Shown: piece after piece, positions 1 through 7,838 of the stretch
How positions within the stretch are numbered: position 1 is the stretch's first letter
Layout: every line of letters begins with the position of its first letter
Origin: Alphaproteobacteria bacterium
GTDB taxonomy: Bacteria; Pseudomonadota; Alphaproteobacteria; JAEULC01
Direction of reading: 5' to 3'
NCBI GenBank assembly: GCA_020851015.1
Contig: JADZDN010000379.1
Coordinates: 1-12,160 of the forward strand
Length of the DNA: 12,160 nucleotides
Translations under genes and position numbers: made by a program
The notes under the pieces: model-generated
Database searches by the model: none
Told to the model about the DNA's origin: nothing
Seen by the model: only the letters and a program-made list of their open reading frames with translations

Positions 1-448
1 AGGTGTGGTCGTCGCCCGCCAGCACCAGCACGCCGCCGTTCTTGGCCGACCCGGCCGCGTTGCCGTGCTTGAACACGTCGCCCGAGCGGTCGACGCCCGG
101 CCCCTTGCCGTACCAGATCGAGAACACGCCGTCGTACCTGGCGCCGGGGAACAGGCGCAGCTGCTGGCTGCCCCAGACCGCGGTGCCGGCCAGCTCCTCG
201 TTGATGCCCGCGCGGAAATGGATGTGGTTCTTCTTCAGGAACTTGCGCGCCTGCCACAGGCCCAGGTCGAGATTGCCGAGCGGCGAGCCGCGATAGCCCG
301 AGATGAAGCAGGCCGTGTTGAGTCCCGCCGCCACGTCGCGCTGGCGCTGGATCATCGGCAGGCGGATCAGCGCCTGGGTACCGGTCAGGAACACCCGGCC
401 GGTGTCGAGCGCGTATTTGTCGTCGAGGCTTACTGCCGCCAGAGCCAT
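1..448 (-). CDS. Indolepyruvate:ferredoxin oxidoreductase, N-terminal part (cut by window edge)
   Basis: The first 149 residues of a protein that continues past the left edge. The N-terminus carries the pattern seen in fused IorA/IorB-type enzymes: VSLDDKY, then TGTQALIRLP, ISGYRGSPLGNLD (about 49-61), GINEELAGTAVWGSQQ (81-96), WYGKGPGVDRSGDVFKHGN (112-130) and GDDHT at the cut. These belong to the thiamine-diphosphate pyruvate-oxidoreductase N-terminal domain; E84/E85 lies where the family has its conserved cofactor-activating glutamate. The family decarboxylates aryl-pyruvates from aromatic amino acid breakdown to the acyl-CoA and reduces ferredoxin in the cytoplasm. Fused members are about 1,150 residues, so most of the protein is missing here. 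The ATG start is supported by a GGGGAGAG ribosome binding site just upstream and a promoter beyond it. Family assignment is confident; the exact substrate is not proven. Confidence 0.88.
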   Translation of the reverse strand, partial: MALAAVSLDDKYALDTGRVFLTGTQALIRLPMIQRQRDVAAGLNTACFISGYRGSPLGNLDLGLWQARKFLKKNHIHFRAGINEELAGTAVWGSQQLRLFPGARYDGVFSIWYGKGPGVDRSGDVFKHGNAAGSAKNGGVLVLAGDDHT

Positions 449-489
449 GTCTCTCCCCACGGACGCGGACGTAATTTTCGTTCGCAGTG

Positions 490-518
490 AAGGTAAGGCC
501 TGAACCCGGGCTTGACAA
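490..518 (-). promoter_or_regulatory. Sigma-70 type promoter of the indolepyruvate oxidoreductase gene
   Basis: On the minus strand a -35 TTGTCA (513-518) and a -10 TACCTT (490-495) are separated by exactly 17 bp. The predicted transcript start is near 483, giving a leader of about 35 nt that contains the GGGGAGAG ribosome binding site. The -35 is 5/6 to consensus; the -10 keeps the first TA and the last T. This suggests that the gene is transcribed independently of the TRAP operon upstream, which has its own terminator. Confidence 0.5.
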
Positions 519-629
519 TCGCCGGGACGGGAAAGCAGCAAGCTTGCGCGGGTCGCAGCGGGAACGTCGTCTTTCTTGCGTCCCGGCCGCCTGGCCGGCC
601 ATCGCGTTGTTGGTGCAGTGCAAAAGCAA

Positions 630-654
630 CGTGCCGCGGAGGAGCCGCGGCACG
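630..654 (-). terminator. Intrinsic terminator of the TRAP operon
   Basis: A perfect 10-bp inverted repeat (630-639 and 645-654, core GTGCCGCGG/CCGCGGCAC) with a 5-nt loop lies 25 bp after the dctP stop codon. Read on the minus strand, the stem is followed directly by TTGCTTTTG, a T-rich run with two interruptions. Placement and structure fit a rho-independent terminator acting on transcripts leaving dctP. The rest of 449-679 holds the promoter of the next gene and nothing else I recognise. Confidence 0.72.
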
Positions 655-679
655 CCGGATCGCTGGGAGCGTGGGTCGG

Positions 680-1663
680 CTACATCTTCTTGTAGGCGTC
701 GATCACGGCTTGGCCGGGCGCGCCGGCCTTCTTGATCCAATCGGCGGTGAGCTGGTCGCCGATCTGCTTGTAGCCGGCCGCGAGCTCCGGCGAGGGCGCC
801 GAAACCGTCATGCCCCGCTTCTTGAACTCCTCCAGATACCAGGCGCTCTTTTCCTGCGAGATCTTGTTGCCGCGATCCTCGGCCGCCGCGGCGGACTTGC
901 GGATCGCCTCCTGGGTCGGCTTGTCCAGCGCCTCGAACATCCCCTTGTTGACGAAAATGATGTTGCGCGGCAGCCAGGCATTGGTGTCGTAGAAATACTT
1001 GAGCGACTCCCAGGCCTTGATGTCGTAGCCGGTGGCGCCCGACGAGATGAAAATGTCGACCGCGCCGGTGGCCGCCGCCTGGGCCAGCTCGGCCGCCTGG
1101 ATCGTCACCGCTTGGGCGCCGACCGCCTCGCCGATGCGGGCCGTGCCGGCGTTGTAGGCGCGCCACTTCTGGCCCTTCATGTCGGCCAGCGTCTTCAGCT
1201 CCTTCTTCGAATAGACGCCCTGGGGCGGCCACGGCACGGAATAGAGCAGGAGCAGGCCCTGGGCATCGAGCTTCTGGACGATCTGCTGCTTGGCCGCCGC
1301 CCACAGCTTGGCGCTGTCGGCGAAGCTGGTGGCCAGGAACGGCACGACGTCGATCCCGAACAGCGGATCCTCGTTCTCGTGGATCGACATCAGCACTTCG
1401 CCCATCTGCGCCTGGCCGGTCAGCACCGCGCGCTTGATTTCCGGCGCCTTGAACAGCGAGGCGTTGGCGTGGACCGTGATGACCATCTTGCCGCCGGTCG
1501 CCGCCTCCACGTCCTTGGCGAAGGCGACCAGGTTCTCGGAGTGGAAATTGTCCGTCGGATAGGCGGCCGGCAGGTTCCACTTGGTCTGCGCGAAGGCGGG
1601 GTCCGCGGACGCCAGCGTCGCGGCGGCCAGGCCGGCGAGAAGCATGAATCTGCGTTCGAACAT
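680..1663 (-). CDS. dctP: TRAP transporter periplasmic substrate-binding protein (DctP family)
   Basis: A 327-residue extracytoplasmic solute receptor. Residues 1-25 form a Sec signal peptide (RR near the start, hydrophobic LLAGLAAATLA, likely cleavage after AFA-25), with no lipobox cysteine, so the mature protein should be soluble in the periplasm. The body follows the DctP fold: NLPAAYPTDNFHSENL near the mature N-terminus, FAKDVEAATGGKM, FKAPEIKRAVLTGQAQMGEV and GQKWRAYNAGTARIGEAVGA. R168 in KWRAYN is a good candidate for the conserved arginine that holds the ligand carboxylate in this family. The ATG start has a GGAG ribosome binding site about 8 nt upstream. It is the last gene of the operon, 29 bp after dctM. 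The ligand is probably an organic acid but cannot be named from sequence; a C4-dicarboxylate is only the family default. Confidence 0.9.
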   Translation of the reverse strand: MFERRFMLLAGLAAATLASADPAFAQTKWNLPAAYPTDNFHSENLVAFAKDVEAATGGKMVITVHANASLFKAPEIKRAVLTGQAQMGEVLMSIHENEDPLFGIDVVPFLATSFADSAKLWAAAKQQIVQKLDAQGLLLLYSVPWPPQGVYSKKELKTLADMKGQKWRAYNAGTARIGEAVGAQAVTIQAAELAQAAATGAVDIFISSGATGYDIKAWESLKYFYDTNAWLPRNIIFVNKGMFEALDKPTQEAIRKSAAAAEDRGNKISQEKSAWYLEEFKKRGMTVSAPSPELAAGYKQIGDQLTADWIKKAGAPGQAVIDAYKKM

Positions 1664-1692
1664 CGCTTGTCTCCGTCTTGTTTGGCTTGCGA

Positions 1693-3000
1693 TCAGTCGG
1701 GAAAGGCCATCTTGGGCACCACCATCACGATCTCAGGAAACACCGTAATGATCGCGACGGCAACCACGAGCAGGAAGAAGAACGGCAGGGCGGCCTTGGC
1801 GACCGTGTTCGAATCCTTGCCGCTCATGGTCTGCAGCACGAACAGGTTGAAGCCGACGGGCGGCGACACTTCGGCCATCTCGACCACCAGCACGACGAAG
1901 ATGCCGAACCACACCAGGTCGAATCCGGCCTGCTTTATCATCGGGATGACGATCGACGTGGTCAGCACGATCATCGAGATGCCGTCGAGCGCCGTGCCCA
2001 GCACGACGTACATCAAGGTAAGGGCCGCGATCAGCGCGTAGGGGCTCAAGTGGAAGCTGTCCACCCAGGACGCCAGCGCCTGCGGGATGCCGGTATAGGC
2101 CATCGAGATCGACATGTACGACGCGCCGGCCAGAATCAGCATGATCATGCAGGTCACGCGCGCCGTGCCCATCACGCTCTGCCAGAATGAATCCCAGGTG
2201 AGGGATTCGTGCCACCAGGCGATCGCCAGCGAGCCCGCCACGCCCCAGGCGGCGCACTCCGTCGCCGTAGCCCAGCCCATCAACAGCGACACGAAGACCA
2301 TGACGATCAACAGCGTGCAGGGGATCAGCTGCATCGATTCCCGCAGCTTCTCGCGCAGCGACATCGGCGGGTCGGCTGGCGGCGTCTTGTTCGGGTTGAG
2401 CAGCGACCAGACGATGATGTAGCCGCTGTAGAGCGCCATCACCACGAACCCGGGCAGGAAGCCCGCCAGGAACACCTGGATAATCGAGACGTTGGCCGCG
2501 ACCGCATAGACCACCATCGTGATCGACGGCGGGATCAGGATGCCGAGCGTGCCGGCGCCCGCCAGGGAGCCCAGGCTGACCGTATCGTCGTAGCCGCGCT
2601 TCTTCAGCTCCGGCAGGGCGATCTTGGCGACGGTGGCGCAGGTCGCGGCCGAGGAGCCGCTGACCGAACCGAAAATGCCGCAGGCCAGCACGTTGACGTG
2701 CATCAGCCGGCCGGGCAGCCAGTTGAGCCAGGGCGACAGGCCCCGGAACATCTCGTTCGACAGCCGGGTTCGGAACAGGATCTCGCCCATCCAGATGAAC
2801 AGCGGCAGCGCGGCCAGCGTCCAGGACGCGCTGTTGCCCCAGATCGACGTCGCCAGCACCTTGCCGGCCGGTATGCCGCCGCCCACGAACTGCATGCCGA
2901 CATAGCCGCAGGCCATCAGCGCGATGGCGATCCAAACCCCGCCCGCCAAGAGCGCCATCAGGAGGGCCAGGAGCAGGCCGGAGATCTCGATCAGCTCCAT
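1693..3000 (-). CDS. dctM: TRAP transporter large permease subunit (DctM)
   Basis: A 435-residue, very hydrophobic inner-membrane protein of the size usual for DctM, the ion-coupled translocation subunit of tripartite ATP-independent periplasmic transporters. Family hallmarks are visible: FGSVSGSSAATCATV (110-124), GAGTLGILIPPS (148-159), the helix ending LGTALDGISMIVLTT (334-348) and EVSPPVGFNLFVLQ (377-390). About a dozen membrane segments are spread along the chain, including 6-38, 162-200, 228-262, 282-300, 321-358, 362-377 and 405-430. It should work with DctQ in the membrane and receive ligand from DctP, probably driven by a sodium gradient as in characterised systems. It starts 3 bp after the dctQ stop codon with no strong ribosome binding site, so translation is probably coupled to dctQ. 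Confidence 0.93.
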   Translation of the reverse strand: MELIEISGLLLALLMALLAGGVWIAIALMACGYVGMQFVGGGIPAGKVLATSIWGNSASWTLAALPLFIWMGEILFRTRLSNEMFRGLSPWLNWLPGRLMHVNVLACGIFGSVSGSSAATCATVAKIALPELKKRGYDDTVSLGSLAGAGTLGILIPPSITMVVYAVAANVSIIQVFLAGFLPGFVVMALYSGYIIVWSLLNPNKTPPADPPMSLREKLRESMQLIPCTLLIVMVFVSLLMGWATATECAAWGVAGSLAIAWWHESLTWDSFWQSVMGTARVTCMIMLILAGASYMSISMAYTGIPQALASWVDSFHLSPYALIAALTLMYVVLGTALDGISMIVLTTSIVIPMIKQAGFDLVWFGIFVVLVVEMAEVSPPVGFNLFVLQTMSGKDSNTVAKAALPFFFLLVVAVAIITVFPEIVMVVPKMAFPD

Positions 3001-3003
3001 GGG

Positions 3004-3564
3004 TCAGACGGCGCTCTGGATGGCCTGCTCGACCGCCTCTTCGGCCGTCTTCGGCTTGGGCTTCTCGTAGCGCGGGTCGCCGCCGCCAGCCACATGCACC
3101 AGCTCGTCGAGGAAAGCGATCAGCAGGATCGCCAGCCCGCCGGCGTAGCCGAGCTGGGGAATCCACAGCGGCACCGCCACCACGCCTTGCGAGACGTCGT
3201 GGAAGCGCCAGGAATCGTAGGTCATTCCCACCGCGTTCCACGTGAAAAAGCCGATGAAGCCGAGCCCGATGGCGAGCGAGACGAGCTCGATCGCGCGCTT
3301 TGCCGCGCCTTCGAAACGGTCGATCAGCAGGCCGACCCGGATCATGTCGCCCGACTTGAAGGTATGGGCCAGGCCGAGAAACGCCATTGCCGCCATGCAC
3401 CACGACACGAAGTCGTCGCCGGCCGGGATGTTCAACCCCACCTCGCGCCCGACCGACAGCAGCATCATCAGGACGAAGATCGCGATCAGGAATAGACCCG
3501 CCAGCCAGCCGGCCAGCAGGTACAGGCCGTCAAGGCCGGCGCGTAGGGTCTTCCCCAGTCCCAT
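3004..3564 (-). CDS. dctQ: TRAP transporter small permease subunit (DctQ)
   Basis: A 186-residue membrane protein with four predicted transmembrane helices (about 14-37, 52-69, 93-115 and 133-155), the usual DctQ topology, and a polar C-terminal tail rich in E and K (163-182). The SGDMIRVGLLIDRF stretch (71-84) matches the conserved G-D/H-I-x-V-x-L loop of the family. DctQ binds DctM and is required for transport, though it has no known catalytic residues. It is the first gene of the operon. The ATG is preceded by GGGGGA at about 7 nt, and a sigma-54 type promoter lies a further short leader upstream. DctQ sequences diverge quickly, so the call rests on topology, size and position before dctM. 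Confidence 0.9.
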   Translation of the reverse strand: MGLGKTLRAGLDGLYLLAGWLAGLFLIAIFVLMMLLSVGREVGLNIPAGDDFVSWCMAAMAFLGLAHTFKSGDMIRVGLLIDRFEGAAKRAIELVSLAIGLGFIGFFTWNAVGMTYDSWRFHDVSQGVVAVPLWIPQLGYAGGLAILLIAFLDELVHVAGGGDPRYEKPKPKTAEEAVEQAIQSAV

Positions 3565-3598
3565 CTTGTTTTTCCCCCTGTCCCCGACGCGACTTTAC

Positions 3599-3614
3599 AG
3601 CAGATTGCGTGCCA
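3599..3614 (-). promoter_or_regulatory. Sigma-54 (RpoN) -24/-12 promoter of the TRAP operon
   Basis: Minus strand reads TGGCACG (3608-3614), CAAT, CTGCT (3599-3603). The RpoN consensus is TGGCACG-N4-TTGCW, so this differs at one position and keeps the GG-N10-GC invariant core; the base before TGG is a pyrimidine as in the consensus. The predicted start is near 3588, giving a leader of about 24 nt that holds the GGGGGA ribosome binding site of dctQ. RpoN promoters require an enhancer-binding activator such as DctD; no such gene or clear activator site is visible here. Confidence 0.65.
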
Positions 3615-3635
3615 GGGAAGCGGCGCCGGCCCGGT

Positions 3636-3664
3636 TTGAAACGCACCCGGCCTTCGGCTAGATT
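3636..3664 (+). promoter_or_regulatory. Sigma-70 type promoter of the epimerase gene
   Basis: TTGAAA (3636-3641) and TAGATT (3659-3664) are separated by exactly 17 bp. The predicted start is near 3671, giving a leader of about 34 nt to the ATG at 3705. It points away from the sigma-54 element of the TRAP operon, whose -24 box ends 22 bp to its left, so the two operons share a compact divergent regulatory region (3565-3704). Confidence 0.55.
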
Positions 3665-3704
3665 GCCGGCCCGCAGAAGGGCCGCAAGAGTCGCAAACCC
3701 CTCC

Positions 3705-4694
3705 ATGACCGTCCTTGTCACCGGCGTCGCCGGGTTCATCGGCCATTACGTGGCCCAGGCGCTGCTCGACCGTGGCGAGCGCGTGGTCGGGATCGACAAC
3801 CTGAACGACTACTATGACGTGCGGCTGAAGCAGGCGCGGCTGCAGCGGTTGCAAGGACGCAACGGCTTCGCCTTCCAGAAGCTGAACATCGCCGACTTTC
3901 GCGTCGTGCTGTCGCTGAAGGACGCCTATCCCGATATCGACCGCATCGTGCACCTGGCCGCCCAGGCGGGCGTGCGCTACTCGCTGGTCAACCCTTTCGC
4001 CTACATGGACAGCAACGGCACCGGGCACCTGGCGCTGCTGGAATTCGCCCGCGCCCTGCCGGCGTGCCGGCACATGGTCTATGCCTCGTCCTCGTCGGTC
4101 TACGGCTCGAACACCAAGCTGCCCTTTTCGGTAGAGGACCGCACCGACACGCCGGTGTCGCTCTACGGCGCGACCAAGAAGGCGACCGAGCTGATGAGCC
4201 GGTCCTATGCGCACCTCTTCCGCCTGCCGCTGACGGGCCTGCGGTTCTTCACCGTCTATGGGCCCTGGGGGCGGCCGGACATGGCCGCCTTTTTGTTCGC
4301 CGACCGCATCCTCAAGGGCGAGCCGATCCCGGTCTTCAATCGCGGCGAGATGAAGCGCGACTTCACCTATATCGACGACATCGTGGCCGGCATCCTGGCC
4401 GCGCTCGACCGTCCGCCGCCCGACGGCGGGCCGGAAGCGCCGCCGCACCGCGTCTACAACCTGGGCAACAACCGCTCGGAGAAACTGCTGCGCTTCATCG
4501 GCATACTGGAGCGGGAGCTGGGCGCGAAAGCCAAGCTTGACCTGCAGCCGATGCAGCCGGGCGACGTGCCCGAGACCTATGCCGACATCGCCGCCAGCGA
4601 GCGCGACCTGGGGTTCAAGCCGCGGGTTCCGATCGACCAGGGCATCCCGCGCTTCGTGAAATGGTACAAGGAATACCACGCCGCCCGGGCCTAA
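3705..4694 (+). CDS. NAD-dependent sugar epimerase, UDP-glucuronate 4-epimerase type
   Basis: A 329-residue extended short-chain dehydrogenase/reductase. The Rossmann dinucleotide motif is GVAGFIG (7-13) with the acidic D31 after the second strand. The substrate/catalytic region has SSSSVYG (128-134) and the catalytic pair Y154/K158 in YGATK. FFTVYGPWGRPDMA (181-194) and FNRGEMKRDFTYIDDIV (211-227) are typical of the UDP-glucuronate 4-epimerase branch (LpsL/CapI/plant GAE type), which makes UDP-galacturonate for surface polysaccharide. The open frame extends upstream to 3387, but the first 106 codons run antisense through dctQ and read as low-complexity R/P/A; the ATG at 3705 puts the glycine motif at the normal place and follows a good promoter. 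The ribosome binding site is weak. No other polysaccharide gene is present. UDP-glucose 4-epimerase or dTDP-glucose dehydratase are less likely alternatives. Confidence 0.87.
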   Translation: MTVLVTGVAGFIGHYVAQALLDRGERVVGIDNLNDYYDVRLKQARLQRLQGRNGFAFQKLNIADFRVVLSLKDAYPDIDRIVHLAAQAGVRYSLVNPFAYMDSNGTGHLALLEFARALPACRHMVYASSSSVYGSNTKLPFSVEDRTDTPVSLYGATKKATELMSRSYAHLFRLPLTGLRFFTVYGPWGRPDMAAFLFADRILKGEPIPVFNRGEMKRDFTYIDDIVAGILAALDRPPPDGGPEAPPHRVYNLGNNRSEKLLRFIGILERELGAKAKLDLQPMQPGDVPETYADIAASERDLGFKPRVPIDQGIPRFVKWYKEYHAARA

Positions 4695-4698
4695 AGCG

Positions 4699-6060
4699 TC
4701 ACGCGTCCAGCACGGTCAGGAAGTTCCGGCACCACGACGCCGCGTCGTCCTCGCGGATTCGCGTCCACATCCGCCGCCAGCGGTCGCGGCGCTCGTCGAG
4801 CGGCAGGCGCAACGCCGTATCGAGCGCCTCGGCGATCTCGTCGGGATCGAAGGGGTTCACGAGCAGCGCCTCGCCGAGTTCGTGCATCGCGCCCGCGAAA
4901 CGGGACAGGATCAGGATGCCCGGGTTCTCGGGATCCTGCGCGGCGATGTATTCCTTGGCCACCAGGTTCATCCCGTCGCGCAACGGCGTCACCAGACCCA
5001 CCCGCGCGAAACGGAAGTAGCCGGCCAGCGTGCCCCGGGGCACCGGCCGGTTCATGTAGCGCAAGGGCACCCAGTCGATCGCGCCGAACCGGCCGTTGAT
5101 GCGCCCCGCCATCTGGTCCAGCTCGCGGCGGATCGTGCGGTATTGCGGCACGTCGTCGCGCGAGCGCGCGGCGATCTGCACGTAGGTCACCTTCGCGCGC
5201 CATTCCGGCCAGCGCGCCAGCATGCGCGCGAAGCCCTCGAAGCGGTTCGGCAGTCCCTTGGAGTAGTCCAGCCGGTCCACGCCCATGACCAGCGCGCGCC
5301 GGCCCAGGCTTTCGTCCAGGCGCTTGCCGTCCACGCCCGCCGCACTTTCGGCGGCCATGCGGGCGAAGCCCTGGCTGTCGATGCCGATCGGGAAGGCGCC
5401 GAATCGCGCCTGGTGGCCATTCGCCTGGACCCGCCCCATGTCGTCCACCGGCCGGCCCAAGAGCTCGCGCACGCAATCCAACAGGTTGCGCAGGTCGGCG
5501 ACGGTCTGCACGCCGACCAGATCGTAGCTGCACAGCGCGGCGAGCAGCTCGGCGCCCTTGGGCAGCACCGCGAACAGGCTGGGCGGCACGAACGGCACGT
5601 GCAGGAAGAAGGCCAGCTTGTTGGTGATGCCCAGTTCGCGCAGGAAGCCGCCCAGCGGGATCAGGTGGTAGTCGTGGACCCAGACGATGTCGCCCGGCTT
5701 GATCAGCGGCGCGAGGGCCGCGGCGAAGGCGCGATTGACGCCCAGATACGCTTCGTACTGCGCGCGGTCGAAATCCATGAGGCCGGTGCGGAAATGCAGC
5801 AGCGGCCACAGGGTCGAATTGGCGAAGCCGACGTAGTAGCGGTCGTACTGCTCCTGGCTCAGGTCGATCGTGGCATAGACCGTGCCGCGCGCCCGGCGGA
5901 TCGCGGCCTTGGCCGGGGCGCCTTCGGCGACCTGGCCGCTCCATCCGAACCACAGCCCGCCGCCGATGACCTCGTCCAGCGCGGAAACGAGGCCGCCCGA
6001 TTTGACCCCGCGATCGGTGGGCGCCGGCACCCGGTTGGAGGCCAGGACTAGACGTGCCAC
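4699..6060 (-). CDS. otsA: Trehalose-6-phosphate synthase (GT20)
   Basis: A 453-residue GT-B glycosyltransferase that joins UDP-glucose and glucose-6-phosphate to trehalose-6-phosphate in the cytoplasm. The key E. coli OtsA residues appear at the same numbers or within one: Y76 and W85 in YVGFANSTLWPL, D130 in HDYHL (129-133), H154 in FFLHVPF, R263 and K268 in DRLDYSKGL (262-270), plus RDGMNLVAKEY (361-371) and SRFAGA (386-391). The N-terminal SNRVPAP and GGLVSALDEVIGGGLWFGWSG form the glucose-6-phosphate side. The start is the GTG at 6060: it has a strong GGGAGGA ribosome binding site 6 nt upstream (6067-6073) and gives the normal family N-terminus. An in-frame ATG at 6144 would add 28 unrelated residues. 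It overlaps the GH15 gene by 13 bp and is the last gene of the operon. Confidence 0.95.
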   Translation of the reverse strand: MARLVLASNRVPAPTDRGVKSGGLVSALDEVIGGGLWFGWSGQVAEGAPAKAAIRRARGTVYATIDLSQEQYDRYYVGFANSTLWPLLHFRTGLMDFDRAQYEAYLGVNRAFAAALAPLIKPGDIVWVHDYHLIPLGGFLRELGITNKLAFFLHVPFVPPSLFAVLPKGAELLAALCSYDLVGVQTVADLRNLLDCVRELLGRPVDDMGRVQANGHQARFGAFPIGIDSQGFARMAAESAAGVDGKRLDESLGRRALVMGVDRLDYSKGLPNRFEGFARMLARWPEWRAKVTYVQIAARSRDDVPQYRTIRRELDQMAGRINGRFGAIDWVPLRYMNRPVPRGTLAGYFRFARVGLVTPLRDGMNLVAKEYIAAQDPENPGILILSRFAGAMHELGEALLVNPFDPDEIAEALDTALRLPLDERRDRWRRMWTRIREDDAASWCRNFLTVLDA

Positions 6061-7838
6061 AGCCCGTCCTCCCAGCTCCGGCTCAGGCGCATGGCGCTGA
6101 CGATCATGCCGACCAGCGAGTAGGTCTGCGGAAAATTGCCCCACAGCTCGCCGGTGCGCGGGTCGACATCCTCGGACAGCAGGCCGACATGGTTGCGCAG
6201 GGCCAGGACGCGCTCGAACAGGCCGCGCGCCTTTTCCTGCTTTCCCGCCGCCGCCAATGCATCGATGTACCAGAAGGTGCAGACCAGGAAGGCCGTCTCG
6301 GGCAGGCCGAAATCGTCGGCGGTGTCGTAGCGGTACACCAGCCCGTCATGGATGAGCCCCCGCTCGATCGCGGCCAGCGTGCCGAGAAAGCGCTCGTCCT
6401 TCGCGGCGATGATGCCGATCTCGGGCAGCAGCAGCAGCGAGGCGTCGAGACCGCCGCCGTCCAGGCAGGCGACGAAGCTGTTCCGCTCCGGGCGCCATGC
6501 GCGCTCGAGGATCGTGGCGCGCATGCGTTCGCCTGCCTCGGTCCAGTGCTGGCGTTCCGTCTCGAGCCCCAGCCGCTTGGCCACGCGCCGAAGGCCGTTC
6601 ACGGCCGCCCAGCACATGGCCGCGGAGAAGGTGTGGATGCGCGTGCGGCCGCGATATTCCCAAAGGCCCGCATCGGGCTCGAAGGCGCTCTCGATCGCCT
6701 TGCGGCCCACGCGCTCGAGCTGGCGATAAAGCTCGATGCCCGCCGGATAGGGCAGGCGCTGGTCGTAGAACATCTGGTTCGCCGCCAGCACCACCGAGCC
6801 GTAGATGTCGGTCTGCACCTGGTCCGCGGCCGCGTTGCCGATCCGCACGGGTCCCATCCCGCGAAAACCGCGCAGGCCGGTCGCCGTCCATTCCCCCATC
6901 GGCGTGCCCGGCACGATCGGATAGACCGGCGCGGGACTGCGGTCTTCCTCGTACAGCACGGCATTCATCAGGTAGCGGACGTATTCCTCCATCGTCTTGG
7001 TCGCGCCCAGCTTGTTGAGCGCGAGGACGGTGAAGAAGGCGTCACGCAGCCAGCAGAAACGGTAGTCCCAGTTGCGGCCGCTGTTCGCCGCCTCGGGGAT
7101 CGAGGTGGTGAGCGCGGCGACGATGCCGCCGGTCTCCTCGAAGCTGCAAAGCTTCAGCGTGATGGCGGCGCGGATCACCGCCGACTGCCACTCGAACGGC
7201 ACCGACAGGTAGCGCGTCCAGTCCTGCCAATAGGCGATCGTCTCCTCGACGAAGTCCCGCGCCACGGTATGCGGCGCTTCGGACATGGTCTCGTCGGGAC
7301 CGATCAGCAGGTGCCCGGGCCGGTCGAGCATGAACTCGACCTCCTCGGCCAGGTAGGACACGGCAAGGTCGGTCGTCACCCGCACCGCCATCTCCGAGGC
7401 GACGTAGCGCAGATGGTTGCTGCCGGTGCGGCGGTGGGGCTTGTCGGCGCCGTAGCCGAACCGCGGCCGGATGCGGATCCTGACGCGGGGATGGCCTCCC
7501 ACCGGCTCGATCCGCCGGATCAGCATCGGCGGACGGAATATGCGGCCGAAACGCTTGAACCGCGGCGCCAGGTCGGTGATGCGCACGCCCGCGCCGGCCG
7601 CGTCGGTCAGCACCGTCTCGAGCCCCGCGGTGTTGTGAAGGTAGCGCTGCTCTGCGCGAACCTGCTTCGCCAGCACCAGATCCATGAATCCCTGGTCGGG
7701 CTCCGGTCCATCGACCAGCGCCGAAAAGAGCGGCTCGCCGTCCAGCCGCGGAAAGCAGAACCACACGTGCCGGCCATGGACATCGACCAGGCTGGCAACG
7801 TTGCAGTTCCCGATCACCGCGAGGTCGAGCTGTTTCAT
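6048..7838 (-). CDS. GH15 family glycoside hydrolase (glucoamylase or trehalase-like)
   Basis: A 596-residue protein with an N-terminal beta-sandwich domain (about 1-210, beginning DLAVIGNCNVASLVDVHG) and a C-terminal (alpha/alpha)6 barrel. Barrel motifs are GRNWDYRFCWLRDA (254-267), GLWEYRG (391-397) and GLLSEDVDPRTGELWGNFPQ (552-571). By family knowledge E394 is the likely general acid and E556 the likely general base. No signal peptide is seen, so it is cytoplasmic. GH15 enzymes are inverting hydrolases of alpha-glucans, and bacterial members of this architecture include trehalases. Its position between otsB and otsA favours trehalose or a related alpha-glucoside as substrate, but this is inferred from context. 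The ATG start overlaps the otsB stop codon as ATGA, suggesting translational coupling; the frame extends upstream to 8324 but that part is antisense-type reading through otsB. Confidence 0.9.
   Translation of the reverse strand: MKQLDLAVIGNCNVASLVDVHGRHVWFCFPRLDGEPLFSALVDGPEPDQGFMDLVLAKQVRAEQRYLHNTAGLETVLTDAAGAGVRITDLAPRFKRFGRIFRPPMLIRRIEPVGGHPRVRIRIRPRFGYGADKPHRRTGSNHLRYVASEMAVRVTTDLAVSYLAEEVEFMLDRPGHLLIGPDETMSEAPHTVARDFVEETIAYWQDWTRYLSVPFEWQSAVIRAAITLKLCSFEETGGIVAALTTSIPEAANSGRNWDYRFCWLRDAFFTVLALNKLGATKTMEEYVRYLMNAVLYEEDRSPAPVYPIVPGTPMGEWTATGLRGFRGMGPVRIGNAAADQVQTDIYGSVVLAANQMFYDQRLPYPAGIELYRQLERVGRKAIESAFEPDAGLWEYRGRTRIHTFSAAMCWAAVNGLRRVAKRLGLETERQHWTEAGERMRATILERAWRPERNSFVACLDGGGLDASLLLLPEIGIIAAKDERFLGTLAAIERGLIHDGLVYRYDTADDFGLPETAFLVCTFWYIDALAAAGKQEKARGLFERVLALRNHVGLLSEDVDPRTGELWGNFPQTYSLVGMIVSAMRLSRSWEDGLWHV

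Noticed and set aside
2209..3495. A 428-codon plus-strand open frame across dctM and dctQ
   Set aside because: Translation is low-complexity R/Q/D/H without any fold signature, and it crosses the boundary between two well-supported minus-strand genes.
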